64,000 nucleotides of DNA from Geodermatophilus marinus (GCF_003428645.1 NZ_QVQH01000012.1:62001-126000); one strand, 5' to 3'. Shown: positions 48,236 through 57,193, counted from the stretch's first letter. Notes: generated by a model not told the origin, from the letters alone. Made by a program: numbers and translations.

Positions 48236-48952
48236 GTGGGACCGGAGGAGCACCTGTCGGTGCTGAAGGAGCGCAACGCGCGCTTCGCCGACGCGGCCGC
48301 CGAGGCGGTGCTGGGGCACGGGTGGCGGGCCGCGGTGCCCGGCTGCCCGGGGTGGTCGATGGCCGACCTGGTGTGGCACCTCGCCGAGGTCCAGCACTTC
48401 TGGACCTGGGTGGTGCGCACCCGGGCGGCCGACCCGTCGGGCTACCCCGAGCCGGTGCGGCACCCGGACGACGAGCTGCTCGGCTACGGCCTCGCCCAGT
48501 CGGCGGAGCTGGAGACCGCGCTGGCCGGCGCCGACCCCGCCGAGCGGGTGTGGACCTGGGCGCTCCGGCAGGACGTCGGCTTCGTGCTGCGCCGGCAGGC
48601 GATGGAGGCGGTCGTGCACACGGTGGACGCCGAGCAGGTGCTCGACGACGTCCGCCCGGTGCCGGCGCGGGTGGCGCTCGACGGGATCGACGAGTGGCTG
48701 GAGGTCATGGTGCCCGGGGCTCTCCCGGACGGGCCCCCGGGGTCGGCGCACCCCGTCGTCCTCCACGCCGTGGACGTCGACGCCGAGCGCACCCTCTTCC
48801 CCGGGAGCCGCCCCTTCCCCGTCGCGGCGCTCACCGGCACCGCCTTCGACCTGCTGCTGACCGTGTGGCGCCGGGTCCCGCTGGAGGTGCTCACCGTGGA
48901 CGGCGACGGGCTGCAGGCCGCCGCCATGCTCGACGCGGTCCGCCTCGACTGA
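48236..48952 (+). CDS. Mycothiol-dependent maleylpyruvate isomerase-like DinB protein
   Basis: A 238-residue protein with a DinB-type four-helix N-terminal domain. Metal-ligand His residues are in [19 protein letters not shown] and in [18 protein letters not shown] (H..H), the TIGR03083 actinobacterial pattern. A smaller C-terminal domain follows (about residues 150-235). Members are thought to be thiol (mycothiol)-dependent metalloenzymes. Its divergent pairing with mshC fits that idea. The GTG start at 48236 follows GGAGGGACC. Confidence 0.88.
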   Translation: MGPEEHLSVLKERNARFADAAAEAVLGHGWRAAVPGCPGWSMADLVWHLAEVQHFWTWVVRTRAADPSGYPEPVRHPDDELLGYGLAQSAELETALAGADPAERVWTWALRQDVGFVLRRQAMEAVVHTVDAEQVLDDVRPVPARVALDGIDEWLEVMVPGALPDGPPGSAHPVVLHAVDVDAERTLFPGSRPFPVAALTGTAFDLLLTVWRRVPLEVLTVDGDGLQAAAMLDAVRLD

Positions 48953-48975
48953 CCGGGGCGCGACCGACCACCCGC

Positions 48976-49359
48976 TCAGGCCCAGGTGGTGGCGTGCCGG
49001 TCGAACTCCGCGGTCTGCACGCCGACGACGCAGAAGACCAGGCCCGAGGGGTCCTTCATCTGCCAGAACCCGCCCATGTCCTCGATGCGCCGGGCGCCGA
49101 GCGCCTCCAGCCGGGCCACCTCGGCGGGGATGTCGTCGGTCTCGATGTCGACGTGCCAGCGCGGGAGGGTGCCCCGGCCGGTGCGCTGGACCTCCAGGTG
49201 GAACCCGTCGGCGAACGAGCCCAGCGAGGACCAGTGGTCGTCGACCGGGTCCGGTTCGACCGGGTGCCCGGTGGCGGCGGACCAGAAGTCCCGGCCCGCG
49301 TCGTGCAGCTCCGGCGGGAGGTCGACGAGCAGGACGGCGAGGCGGCTGCGGTGCGGCAC
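48976..49359 (-). CDS. VOC family protein
   Basis: A 127-residue VOC protein. It contains ELHDAGRDFWSAATGHPVEPD, then PRWHVDIETDDIPAEVARLEALGA and GGFWQMKDPSGLVFCVVGVQ. The second half has the DPxGxxFxxV end typical of the family. It is the third VOC gene in the window; all three differ in sequence. It is convergent with the DinB gene and followed on the upstream side by a hairpin repeat that belongs to the SCO1664-type gene. Confidence 0.87.
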   Translation of the reverse strand: MPHRSRLAVLLVDLPPELHDAGRDFWSAATGHPVEPDPVDDHWSSLGSFADGFHLEVQRTGRGTLPRWHVDIETDDIPAEVARLEALGARRIEDMGGFWQMKDPSGLVFCVVGVQTAEFDRHATTWA

Positions 49360-49373
49360 CGGCCCATCGTCCC

Positions 49374-49428
49374 GGCCCCGTCCAGGGGCCCGCCCCGAGC
49401 CTGCGAGGGGTGGGGAGGACGGGGTCCT
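49374..49428 (-). repeat. Hairpin repeat, copy 4, against a stop codon
   Basis: GGCCCCGTCC at 49374 pairs with GGACGGGGTCC ending near 49428, with inner CCCCGAGCCTGCGAGGGG. It touches the stop codon of the 49429-50184 gene directly and is the cleanest single copy in the window. Confidence 0.72.
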
Positions 49429-50184
49429 TCAGAAGGGCGGCCAGGGCAGCGCGGGCCAGTCGCCGCTGGGCTCGGGGTGCCGTCCGGTGCGCAGCAGCTC
49501 GGCCACCCGCTGCTGGGTGCGGCGGACCTCGCGCCGGGTGAGGTGCTCGTGCAGCTGCTCCCCCAGGTCGTCGCGCAGCCCCTCGGCCAGCCGCTCGAGC
49601 ACGGCGAGGGCGTCGGCGGGCAGGCGCTGGCCGGCCCAGCGCCACAGCAGGGTGCGCAGCTTCGGCTCGGCGGAGAAGCAGATGCCGTGGTCGACGCCGT
49701 GCACGTGCCCCGCCGGGGTGGGGATGATGTGCCCGCCCTTGCGGTCGGCGTTGTTCACCACCGCGTCGAACACCGCCATGCGCCGCAGCCCCGGGTGGTC
49801 GAGCCGGACGAACGCGGCGAGGTCCACGGTGGGGTCGCCGTCGACCCACAGCTGCACCATGCCCGGGCCGAACGGGCCGTCGCGCAGCACGGTCGGCGGG
49901 ACCACCCGCCACCCGGTGGCGTCGGAGACCAGCGCGGCGGCGACCTCCCGGCCGGCGAGGGTGCCGTCGGGGAAGTCCCACAGCGGCCGCTCCCCGGCGA
50001 CCGGCTTGTACACGCACTCGGCGGCCAGCTCGGCGGTGCGGACGGCGCCCACCAGCGTGACGTTGCTGGCGTCGAGCATCCGGCCCTCGAGGTCGATCTC
50101 GCCCGCGAGCAGCAGGGCGCGGGCCTCGTCGTCGTCGGCCGGGGCGCGCAGGTCCGACGCCGGGTCGGCGGGGCGCTCGGTCAT
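49429..50184 (-). CDS. SCO1664-family protein (PI3/4-kinase-like fold)
   Basis: A 251-residue conserved actinobacterial protein. The pattern resembles a HipA/phosphatidylinositol-kinase-like core. VYKPVAGERPLWDFPDGTL carries the nucleotide-binding Lys, VFDAVVNNADRKGGHI looks like the catalytic loop, and HGVDHGICFS has the metal-binding Asp. The substrate is unknown. Its place, between a VOC gene and the DUF3090 gene 13 bases upstream, matches Rv2133c-Rv2134c in M. tuberculosis, so these two and the phosphatase probably act in one process. Confidence 0.88.
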   Translation of the reverse strand: MTERPADPASDLRAPADDDEARALLLAGEIDLEGRMLDASNVTLVGAVRTAELAAECVYKPVAGERPLWDFPDGTLAGREVAAALVSDATGWRVVPPTVLRDGPFGPGMVQLWVDGDPTVDLAAFVRLDHPGLRRMAVFDAVVNNADRKGGHIIPTPAGHVHGVDHGICFSAEPKLRTLLWRWAGQRLPADALAVLERLAEGLRDDLGEQLHEHLTRREVRRTQQRVAELLRTGRHPEPSGDWPALPWPPF

Positions 50185-50197
50185 CGGGGCTGCCGGT

Positions 50198-50749
50198 TCA
50201 GCGGCGGTAGCCGTTCTGCCGCGGGCAGACGTGCCCGGTGGGGTCCAGGGGCAGCGAGCACAGGGGGCAGGACGGCCGGCCGGCGGCGACCACCCGGCGG
50301 GCCCGGACGACGAAGGCCCGCGCGGCCGCGGGGGTGATGGTCACCCGCAGGGCGTCGGGGCCCTCGTCGCTGTCGGAGAGGATGGCGTCCTCGTCGATCG
50401 GCTCCTCGCCGGCGGCCACGGCCTCGACGACGACGGCCTGCGCCTCGCCGTCCCAGGCCAGGCCCATGGCCGCGACGCGGAACTCCTCGTCGACCGGCGC
50501 GGTCAGCGGCTCCAGGTCGTCGACGTCGGCGTCGGGCGGGACGACGGCGCCCGGGCGGGTGGCGACCTCGTCGAGCAGCTCGCTCATCCGGTCGGCCAGG
50601 ACCTGCACCTGGGTCTTCTCCAGCGCGACGCTGACCACGCGGCCCGCGATGTCCGAGGCCTGCAGGTAGAAGGTGCGGTCACCGGGCTGCCCGACCGTGC
50701 CGGCGACGAACCGGGACGGGCGGTCGAAGAGGAAGACCTGGCGCGGCAC
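50198..50749 (-). CDS. DUF3090 family protein
   Basis: A 183-residue conserved actinobacterial protein. It begins RQVFLFDRPSRFVAGTVGQPGDRTFYLQA, the domain signature, and ends with a short zinc-knuckle-like CPLCSLPLDPTGHVC, two CxxC-type pairs (the second with wider spacing). Function unknown. GTG 50749 is the start. It lies between the SCO1664-family and phosphatase genes with small gaps. Confidence 0.9.
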   Translation of the reverse strand: MPRQVFLFDRPSRFVAGTVGQPGDRTFYLQASDIAGRVVSVALEKTQVQVLADRMSELLDEVATRPGAVVPPDADVDDLEPLTAPVDEEFRVAAMGLAWDGEAQAVVVEAVAAGEEPIDEDAILSDSDEGPDALRVTITPAAARAFVVRARRVVAAGRPSCPLCSLPLDPTGHVCPRQNGYRR

Positions 50750-50821
50750 GGTCCCAGGTTACGCGGGCCGACCCGCGCGGCCAGCCGGGGCGCGGCGGGT
50801 CGGCCGGGCCGCACCGGCAGG

Positions 50822-51523
50822 TCAGGGGGTCGCGCCGGCCCCGCCGCCGACGACGGCGTCGGAGTCCCCGGCCCGGCGGCGGCGCCGCTTCTTCTTCGGC
50901 GGCACCAGGGCGGCGACGTCCCCGCCGGTGTCGTTCATCCGCACCACGAAGGGGCGGGTGTCGGTGTAGGTGACGACCGAGATCGACGCGGGGTCGACCA
51001 CGATCCGCTGGAACTGGTCGAGGTGGATGCCGAGCGCGTCGGCGAGCACCGCCTTGATCACGTCGCCGTGGCTGCAGGCGAGCCAGACGGCGTCGGGGCC
51101 CAGCCGGGCGTTCCAGTCCCGGACGGCGGCGACCGCGCGGGCCTGGGTCTGGGCCAGCCCCTCCCCCTCCGGGCCGGGGAACACCGCGGCGGAGGGGTGC
51201 TGCTGCACCACCTTCCACATCGGCTCCTTGACCAGCTCCTTGAGCGGGCGGCCGGTCCAGTCGCCGTAGCGGCACTCGCCGAGCCGCTCGTCGGTGGCCG
51301 GTTCGAGGTCACGCCCGGCGAGGACGGCGTCCGCGGTCTGCCGGCAGCGCTCCAGGGGGCTGCTCACCACGGCCGCCAGCGGGACCGGCGCCAGCCGCTC
51401 CCCCACCGCGCGCACCTGTGCCTCGCCGGTCTCGTCGAGCCGGACACCGGGGCTCCACCCGGCGAGCACGCCCCCGGCGTTGGCCGTCGTGCGGCCGTGC
51501 CGCAGCAGGATGACGGTGGTCAC
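50822..51523 (-). CDS. Histidine phosphatase (MSMEG_4193-family phosphomutase-like)
   Basis: A 233-residue histidine phosphatase superfamily protein. The catalytic RHG is in VILLRHGRTTANAGG, and other active-site residues are SSPLERCRQTADAVL, CRYGDWTGRPL and LACSHGDVIKAVL (second His). A basic tract PPKKKRRRRR sits near the C-terminus. The substrate is not known. I chose GTG 51523 because the domain starts at once; an in-frame start at 51559 would lie in a hairpin repeat. In M. tuberculosis the same order (Rv2134c-Rv2135c-Rv2136c) is kept. Confidence 0.9.
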   Translation of the reverse strand: MTTVILLRHGRTTANAGGVLAGWSPGVRLDETGEAQVRAVGERLAPVPLAAVVSSPLERCRQTADAVLAGRDLEPATDERLGECRYGDWTGRPLKELVKEPMWKVVQQHPSAAVFPGPEGEGLAQTQARAVAAVRDWNARLGPDAVWLACSHGDVIKAVLADALGIHLDQFQRIVVDPASISVVTYTDTRPFVVRMNDTGGDVAALVPPKKKRRRRRAGDSDAVVGGGAGATP

Positions 51524-51537
51524 GACGCCCGAGCCTA

Positions 51538-51600
51538 GAAGGACCCTCCTGCCCCCCACCGCTCGCGGGCTCGCGGCAGGCCCCCGCAGAGGGGCCGCCG
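51538..51600 (+). repeat. Hairpin repeat, copy 5 (variant module)
   Basis: Variant of the family with AAGGACCCTCC at the left and the inner GCTCGCGGGCTCGCGG, matching the second module of copy 2. Unlike the other copies it lies in the upstream region of a gene, not after a stop codon of an annotated gene, although a TAG triplet directly precedes it. Confidence 0.6.
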
Positions 51601-51610
51601 GCGCCCCGCC

Positions 51611-51691
51611 CGGCCGTGATCATGGGCACCGTCGCCCGGCGACACGCCGGGTACGGCGCGCCGACGCACCGGACGTCCATGATCACGGCCG
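51611..51691 (-). terminator. Long-armed palindrome around GATCATG, downstream of uppP
   Basis: Arms 51611-51625 and 51677-51691 are exact 15-bp reverse complements around CCGTGATCATGG, with a 51-base middle that holds a further small hairpin (GTCGC/GCGAC). It lies 37 bases past the uppP stop. A shorter relative is at 60557. Confidence 0.6.
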
Positions 51692-51727
51692 ATCGGGCCG
51701 ACCACGGCCGGCGGCGGGCGCAGCGCG

Positions 51728-52594
51728 TCAGGGTGCCGGGGACGGGGCCGGGGCGGTGACCCCGGTCGGGTCGAGCACCCCGGCGCCGACGAGCGCGAGC
51801 AGCGCCAGGCCGAGCACCACCCGGTAGACGACGAACGGGGTGAAGCTGCCGCGGTCGAGGTAGCGCAGCAGCCAGGCGATGACCACCAGGCCGATGCCGA
51901 AGGCGAGCACGGTGGCCAGCAGCGTCGGCCCCCAGTCGACGGTCTCCCCGGCCACGCCGCCGGTGAGCGCCTCGTAGGCCTGGAAGAAGCCCGAGCCGAG
52001 GACGGCGGGGACGGCGAGCAGGAAGGAGTAGCGGGCGGCCGCCGACCGGGAGTAGCCGAGGAACAGCCCCATGGTGATCGTGCCGCCCGACCGGGACACG
52101 CCCGGCACGAGCGCCATGGCCTGGGCGAAGCCGAAGGCGATGCCGTGGCCGACGGTGAGCTGGTCCAGCTCCCGCTTCCTGGTCCCGACCCGGTCGGCCC
52201 AGTAGAGCACCAGCGAGAAGGCGACCAGGGCGAGCGCGACGATGCGCAGGTCGCGGAAGGTGGTCTCGATGCGGTCCTGCAGGAGCAGGCCCAGGACGAC
52301 GATCGGGACGGTGCCGACGATGATCAGCCAGCCCATGCGGGCGTCGGGGTCCGAGCGCGCCGACCGGTCCCCCAGCGACCGCAGCCAGGCCCGCACGATC
52401 CGCCCGATCTCGCGGCGGAAGTAGAGCAGCACCGCGGCCTCGGTGCCGATCTGGGTGATCGCCGTGAACGCCGCGCCGGGGTCGCCCCAGCCGAAGGCCT
52501 CCCCCACCACCCGCAGGTGCGCGCTGGAGGAGATGGGGAGGAACTCGGTGAGCCCCTGGACGACGCCGAGGACGACGGCCTCCACCCAGCTCAT
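51728..52594 (-). CDS. uppP: Undecaprenyl-diphosphatase UppP (BacA)
   Basis: A 288-residue integral membrane phosphatase that recycles undecaprenyl pyrophosphate for cell-wall synthesis. The active-site motifs are LTEFLPISSSAHLRVVGE (E/QExxE-like region) and MALVPGVSRSGGTITMGL (PGxSRSxxT). About eight hydrophobic segments are visible. The matching mycobacterial gene Rv2136c occupies the same place. It confers bacitracin tolerance when abundant. The C-terminal ten residues are Ala/Pro-rich. ATG 52594 opens with WVEAVVLGVVQG, a typical start. Confidence 0.95.
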   Translation of the reverse strand: MSWVEAVVLGVVQGLTEFLPISSSAHLRVVGEAFGWGDPGAAFTAITQIGTEAAVLLYFRREIGRIVRAWLRSLGDRSARSDPDARMGWLIIVGTVPIVVLGLLLQDRIETTFRDLRIVALALVAFSLVLYWADRVGTRKRELDQLTVGHGIAFGFAQAMALVPGVSRSGGTITMGLFLGYSRSAAARYSFLLAVPAVLGSGFFQAYEALTGGVAGETVDWGPTLLATVLAFGIGLVVIAWLLRYLDRGSFTPFVVYRVVLGLALLALVGAGVLDPTGVTAPAPSPAP

Positions 52595-52791
52595 CGGCCG
52601 GCCCGCCCGGCGACGGGGTCGGCGGCGGGGCGGGGCGGACGCGGGGAGGCGGGCACGGGAGGCCAGCCTAGGGCCGCCGGTGCGGCAGGCGCGCGCACCG
52701 GGAGGGGGTTCGCGTCACACCCGCCCCCGCCGTCCCCGGCCCCCGTCGCGCCCCCGGCCGGCCGCGGGGTGCGGCGGTAGGTTGGCCCCTC

Positions 52792-53763
52792 GTGGAACAA
52801 CGCGCACTCGGGCGCAGCGGGCTCGTGGTCTCCCGCCTCGCACTGGGCACCATGACCTGGGGCCGGGACACCGACGAGGACGAGGCCGCGATGCAGCTGA
52901 CCGCCTTCGTCGACGCCGGCGGCACGCTGGTCGACACCGCCGACGTCTACTGCGACGGCGAGAGCGAGCGCACCCTGGGCCGGCTGCTCACCGACGTCGT
53001 CCCCCGCTCCGACGTGCTCGTCGCCACCAAGGCCGTGGGGCGCACCGCGCCCGGCCCGATGGGCCGCGGGGCCTCGCGCGGTCACCTGCTGGCCGCCCTG
53101 GACGCCTCCCTCGAGCGGCTCGGCCTCGACCACGTCGACCTCTGGCAGCTGCACGCCTGGGACGACACGACGCCGCTGGAGGAGACCCTGGCCGCCTGCG
53201 ACGCGGCGGTGGCCTCGGGCCGGGTGCGCTACGTGGGCGTCAGCAACTTCACCGGCTGGCAGACCGCCCAGGCCGCGACCTGGCAGCGGGCGTGGCCCGG
53301 CCGGGTGGCCGTGGTCAGCACCCAGGTCGAGTACTCCCTGCTGCAGCGCGGGGTGGAGCGCGAGGTCGTGCCGGCCGCCGAGGCGCTGGGGATCGGCGTG
53401 CTGGCCTGGTCGCCGCTGGGCCGCGGGATCCTCACCGGCAAGTACCGGCACAGCACGCCGTCGGAGTCCCGCGGCGCCTCCCCGCAGTGGCAGGGTTTCG
53501 TCGACGCGCTGCGGACGCCGGACTCCGACCGCATCGTCGAGGCGGTGATCACCGCCGCCGAGGGGCTGGGCACCACGCCGCTGGCGGTGGCGCTGGCCTG
53601 GGTCCGGGACCGCCCCGGGGTGACCGCGCCGGTGGTGGGCGCCCGCACCGCCGCCCAGCTGCAGGTCTCGCTGGACGCCGAGGCCGTGCGGCTGCCCGCC
53701 GCCATCCGCACCGCGCTCGAGGACGTCTCGGCGCCGCACTTCTCCTACCCCGAGCGCCCGTGA
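52792..53763 (+). CDS. Aldo/keto reductase
   Basis: A 323-residue NADPH-dependent (alpha/beta)8 oxidoreductase. The catalytic tetrad is visible: Asp and Tyr in DTADVYCDGESERTLG, Lys in VATKAVGRT and His in LWQLHAWDD. The C-terminal coenzyme site is VVGARTAAQLQVSL. It would reduce aldehydes or ketones. It starts at GTG 52792 and its stop overlaps the start of the RecD-like gene by four bases (GTGA), so the pair is translationally coupled even though the functions look unrelated. Confidence 0.92.
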   Translation: MEQRALGRSGLVVSRLALGTMTWGRDTDEDEAAMQLTAFVDAGGTLVDTADVYCDGESERTLGRLLTDVVPRSDVLVATKAVGRTAPGPMGRGASRGHLLAALDASLERLGLDHVDLWQLHAWDDTTPLEETLAACDAAVASGRVRYVGVSNFTGWQTAQAATWQRAWPGRVAVVSTQVEYSLLQRGVEREVVPAAEALGIGVLAWSPLGRGILTGKYRHSTPSESRGASPQWQGFVDALRTPDSDRIVEAVITAAEGLGTTPLAVALAWVRDRPGVTAPVVGARTAAQLQVSLDAEAVRLPAAIRTALEDVSAPHFSYPERP

Positions 53764-55709
53764 CCGCGCCCGCCGACCCCGTCTTCGCCGCCTTCTGCGC
53801 CGCGGGCCTGTGGCCCGGGCTCGGCAAGCGGACCGCCGCGGAGCTGCCCGCCGCGGGCATCACCTCCCCGGACGGCGTCACCGCCGACCGGCTGCTCAGG
53901 CTGCCCCGGGTGGGCCGGCAGCGCGCCGAGCGGCTGTTCTCGTCGTTCCTGTCGGCGCAGCCCACCTACGAGGTGGTCGGCCTGCTCGTCGGCGCCGGGC
54001 TCGAGGCCCGGCTGGCCGCCGGGGTCGCCGACGCGCTCGGCCAGGACGCCGCCCGCCGGCTGCGCGACGACCCGTGGGCGCTGCTCGGCCTGCCGGGGGT
54101 CTCCCTCGCCGACGCCGACCGGCTGGCCATCGCCGTCCTCCCCCGGGCCGACCGGCAGGACACCCGGCGCGGGCGGGCGGTCGTGGCCCTCACCCTGCGG
54201 ACGGCCACGCGGGACGGGCACACCGTGCTGCCCGCCGACCTGGTGGTGGCCGCGCTGCGCGCGGAGGGCATCGCCGACCCGGCGGCCGCGGTCGTCGCCG
54301 CGGTGGAGTCCGGCGAGGTGCTGGAGCACGAGCCGCCGGAACCGGAGCTCGACGAGGACGCCGACGTCGACGTCGACGAGTTCCCGGAACCGGACCCGGC
54401 GCTGCGCCAGCTGTCGCTGGCCCGCTTCGGCATGGCCGAGGAGGCGGTCGCGGAGAACGTCGCCCGGCTGGCCGCCACGGCCGGGCGGATCGCCGACCCG
54501 GCCGCCGTCCGCTCGGTGGCCAAGGGGCTGGACGAGGCGCAGCGGGCCGCGGTCGCGCAGGTGCTCGGCGCCGGCGTCTCGCTGCTCACCGGCGGGCCCG
54601 GCACCGGCAAGAGCCGCACCGTGGCCGCCGTCGTGTCGCTGCTGCGCTCGAAGGGCACCGAGGTCGCGCTGGCCGCGCCGACCGGCCGGGCGGCCAAGCG
54701 GCTGGAGGAGCTCACCGACCACCCCGCGGTCACGGTGCACCGGCTGCTCGGCGCCCAGGGCACGACCGGCGGGTTCGCGCGCAACGAGGAGTGGCCCCTC
54801 GACGCCGACGTCGTGGTCGTCGACGAGGCGTCGATGCTCGACGTCGAGCTGACCGCCGCCCTTCTCGAGGCCTGCGCCGACGGCACCCACCTGCTGCTGG
54901 TGGGCGACCCCGCCCAGCTGCCCTCCATCGGCCCCGGCCACGTGCTCGGCGACCTGATCGACGCCGGCGTCGTCCCGGTCACCGAGCTGACCACCCTGTA
55001 CCGGCAGGCCGAGGGCGGGGCGATCGCCCGGCTGGCCAACGCCGTCCGGACCGGGGAGCTGCCGCCGGTGGACTCCCCCGACCGCGAGGTGGTCGTCGTC
55101 CCGGCGACCGGCAGCGCGGAGGCCGCCCGACGGGTGGTGCAGCTGGTCACCGACTCCATCCCCCGGGCGCTGGGCATCGACCCGGCGACGGTCCAGGTGG
55201 TGACGCCGGTGCACCGCGGCCCGGCCGGGACCATCGAGCTCAACAAGGCGCTCAAGGCGCGGCTCAACCCGGGTGACGGCACGGTGTGGGGCTTCGACGT
55301 CGGCGACCGCGTGGTGGCCACCGCCAACCACCTGGACCTGGAGCCGATCGGGTTCGCCAACGGGGAGGTCGGCGTGGTCACCGGCACCGGGGACGGCGCC
55401 CTCGACGTGGCCTTCGCCTCCGGCCCGGTGACGGTCAGCGGGCAGGCGCTGGGCGACCTGCGGCACGGCTGGGCGATCACGGTGCACCGCGCGCAGGGGT
55501 CGGAGTGGCCCGGGGTGGTGGTCGTGCTCCCGCCCGAGGCCGGGGGGATGCTGTCGCGGCCGCTGGTCTACACCGCGCTCACCCGCGCGCAGCGGCACCT
55601 GTCGATCGTGCACGCCTCGGGTGCGGCGCTGGCACGAGCGGTCCGGGAGGTCGACGTCCGCCCGCGGCGCACCCGCCTGGCCCGGCTGCTGGCCGAGAAC
55701 GCCGGCTGA
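53760..55709 (+). CDS. RecD2-like ATP-dependent DNA helicase
   Basis: A 649-residue superfamily 1B helicase. An N-terminal helix-hairpin-helix region (residues 1-230: KRTAAELPAAGITSPDG, RLPRVGRQRAERLF, DPWALLGLPGVSLADADRLA) precedes the motor with LLTGGPGTGKSRT (Walker A, near residue 280), APTGRAAKRLEELT, VVVDEASMLDVEL (Walker B), LVGDPAQLPSIGPG and the C-terminal AITVHRAQGSEWPGVVV. It lacks RecBC partners nearby and fits the RecD2 group, 5'-3' helicases in recombination and repair, although it is somewhat shorter than typical RecD2. Acidic linker near residues 195-215. Confidence 0.9.
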   Translation: MTAPADPVFAAFCAAGLWPGLGKRTAAELPAAGITSPDGVTADRLLRLPRVGRQRAERLFSSFLSAQPTYEVVGLLVGAGLEARLAAGVADALGQDAARRLRDDPWALLGLPGVSLADADRLAIAVLPRADRQDTRRGRAVVALTLRTATRDGHTVLPADLVVAALRAEGIADPAAAVVAAVESGEVLEHEPPEPELDEDADVDVDEFPEPDPALRQLSLARFGMAEEAVAENVARLAATAGRIADPAAVRSVAKGLDEAQRAAVAQVLGAGVSLLTGGPGTGKSRTVAAVVSLLRSKGTEVALAAPTGRAAKRLEELTDHPAVTVHRLLGAQGTTGGFARNEEWPLDADVVVVDEASMLDVELTAALLEACADGTHLLLVGDPAQLPSIGPGHVLGDLIDAGVVPVTELTTLYRQAEGGAIARLANAVRTGELPPVDSPDREVVVVPATGSAEAARRVVQLVTDSIPRALGIDPATVQVVTPVHRGPAGTIELNKALKARLNPGDGTVWGFDVGDRVVATANHLDLEPIGFANGEVGVVTGTGDGALDVAFASGPVTVSGQALGDLRHGWAITVHRAQGSEWPGVVVVLPPEAGGMLSRPLVYTALTRAQRHLSIVHASGAALARAVREVDVRPRRTRLARLLAENAG

Positions 55710-55770
55710 GGCGCGCCTCCCCCCCGTTCCCCACGCTCCCCCCTGCTCCCGGGCCCGCCGCGAGCGGAGC

Positions 55771-56550
55771 TCAGTCCCGGCGGGCGAGGGCGGCCCGCGC
55801 CGCGCACAGCAGCCGCCGGGTGGCCGACTGCAGCTGGCCGGCGCAGGTCAGCGGCTGCGGGAAGGGCACCCGCAGGTCCTGGTGGCCGGCCGGCCGCTCG
55901 ATCCGCAGCCGGTAGCCGAAGCGGTCGATGCCCAGGGGGCGGACGACGTCGCGGGGGCCGAGGTCACCGGCGGGGATGCGGCTGCGCAGCAGGGCGAGGA
56001 CCTCGGGGTGGTCGCGGTCGAGGTGGCCGAGCATCGCGGCCTCGACGCCGGCCAGCGGGTCGGGGCGGGCGGCGGCGAACCCCGCGGGCGGCACCTCGGT
56101 GCAGCGGGAGCCCTCGCGCAGGACGACCTCGGCGAGGTCCAGGCGCAGCAGGGTGGCCGCCGTCCCGACGTCGAGCAGCTGCTCGGCGGGGCGGACGGCG
56201 GCGAAGGCCAGGGCCGCCTCCCGGCGCACCGGCTCGGGGACGGCGGCCAGCCAGCCCGACAGCCACACCTGGGCGCGGACCGGCTGCCGCAGCGGGACCG
56301 GCGCGTGGTCGCTGACGAGCAGGGCCGCGGTGAGCTCACCGCCGGCCCCCTCCAGCGCGGTGGCGACCTCGCCGCAGGCGGGCACCAGGACGAGCACGTC
56401 ACCCTCGGTGGTGGTCGCCGCGGCGAGGGGCCGGCCGGCGGGCAGGTCCCGCACGCACAGCGCGGCGGCCGCGCGGGTGGCGACCGTCCGCGCGCGCTCG
56501 GCGGGTCCGGCGGCCACCCCCAGCGGCACCTGCATCGGGCTCGTCGTCAT
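55771..56550 (-). CDS. DUF2470 domain protein, iron-box controlled
   Basis: A 259-residue protein related to HugZ-like heme-iron utilisation proteins. The N-terminal half has a flavin-reductase-like beta fold (LPAGRPLAAATTTEGDVLVLVPA, LTAALLVSDHAPVPLRQPVRAQVWLSGW). The C-terminal half is the DUF2470 domain (VEAAMLGHLDRDHPEVLALL, then VRPLGIDRFGYRLRIE). It probably binds heme or takes iron from it. The upstream IdeR/DtxR-type box supports iron control. ATG 56550 is 29 bases from that box. Stops near the convergent RecD-like gene. Confidence 0.85.
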   Translation of the reverse strand: MTTSPMQVPLGVAAGPAERARTVATRAAAALCVRDLPAGRPLAAATTTEGDVLVLVPACGEVATALEGAGGELTAALLVSDHAPVPLRQPVRAQVWLSGWLAAVPEPVRREAALAFAAVRPAEQLLDVGTAATLLRLDLAEVVLREGSRCTEVPPAGFAAARPDPLAGVEAAMLGHLDRDHPEVLALLRSRIPAGDLGPRDVVRPLGIDRFGYRLRIERPAGHQDLRVPFPQPLTCAGQLQSATRRLLCAARAALARRD

Positions 56551-56578
56551 CGCGGGACCTCCGGACCTCCGAGAGTGA

Positions 56579-56594
56579 GTTAGGCAAGCCTAAC
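56579..56594 (-). promoter_or_regulatory. IdeR/DtxR-type iron box
   Basis: Palindrome GTTAGGCAAGCCTAAC, with 7-base arms around AA. It matches the actinobacterial iron-regulator operator (TTAGGnnAGnCTnnCCTAA-like). It sits 29 bases upstream of the DUF2470 gene start, where a bound repressor would block transcription in iron-replete cells. Confidence 0.85.
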
Positions 56595-56701
56595 CACACT
56601 CCGGCTCCGCGGGGAAGGCCAGGTGCGGCGCCGCCCACCGCGACGTCGGCGAGACCCGGCGCGGCGCCCGACGTCGACCTCGGCGGCCCCGGGACCGAGG
56701 G

Positions 56702-57193
56702 TCAGGACTCCGGCGGCGGCCCGCTGTTGCGCTCGATCGCGCGCCGGGGGCCGCCCGCCAGCCACGCCCCGGGCAGCACCCAGACGAGGGCCCAGAAGGC
56801 GCCGGACAGCAGCGGCCCCCACTCGCCGCGCACGGCGCTGCGGAGCACGGCGCCGCCCAGCAGCCCGGCGTACGCGAGCAGGACGAGCACGACCAGCAGC
56901 CGCCGTGCGGCCCAGCGCTCCCGGCGCTCCTCGGCGAGCCGCTGCAGCTCCTGCGCCCAGTCGACCACCGCGGCGCGCAGCCGCGGGTCGGCCAGCTCCC
57001 GGCCCCAGGTGACCGCACCCTCGACCTGCGCGGCCTCCGCCGGCCGCAGCCCGTGCCGGCGCACCACCGCCCGGTAGGTGTCCGGCTCGGCGCCCGGCCG
57101 CAGGCGCCGCCAGAACGCCCGGCCGCCGACCCACCAGGCCAGCAGCGGCAGCCCCACCGCGATGAGCCCCAGGGCGATCCAGGCAGCGGTCAC
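56702..57193 (-). CDS. Small membrane protein with three hydrophobic segments
   Basis: A 163-residue protein starting at GTG 57193. A first membrane helix spans residues 2-22 (AAWIALGLIAVGLPLLAWWV). A soluble helical stretch follows (about 35-90, TYRAVVRRHGLRPAEAAQVEGAVTWGRELADP in the region), then two more hydrophobic segments (about 95-115 and 125-145). No family is recognised. An in-frame upstream start at 57244 would add 17 Arg/Ala-rich residues that do not look conserved. It follows nothing on its strand closely; the iron-boxed gene is downstream. Confidence 0.65.
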   Translation of the reverse strand: MTAAWIALGLIAVGLPLLAWWVGGRAFWRRLRPGAEPDTYRAVVRRHGLRPAEAAQVEGAVTWGRELADPRLRAAVVDWAQELQRLAEERRERWAARRLLVVLVLLAYAGLLGGAVLRSAVRGEWGPLLSGAFWALVWVLPGAWLAGGPRRAIERNSGPPPES

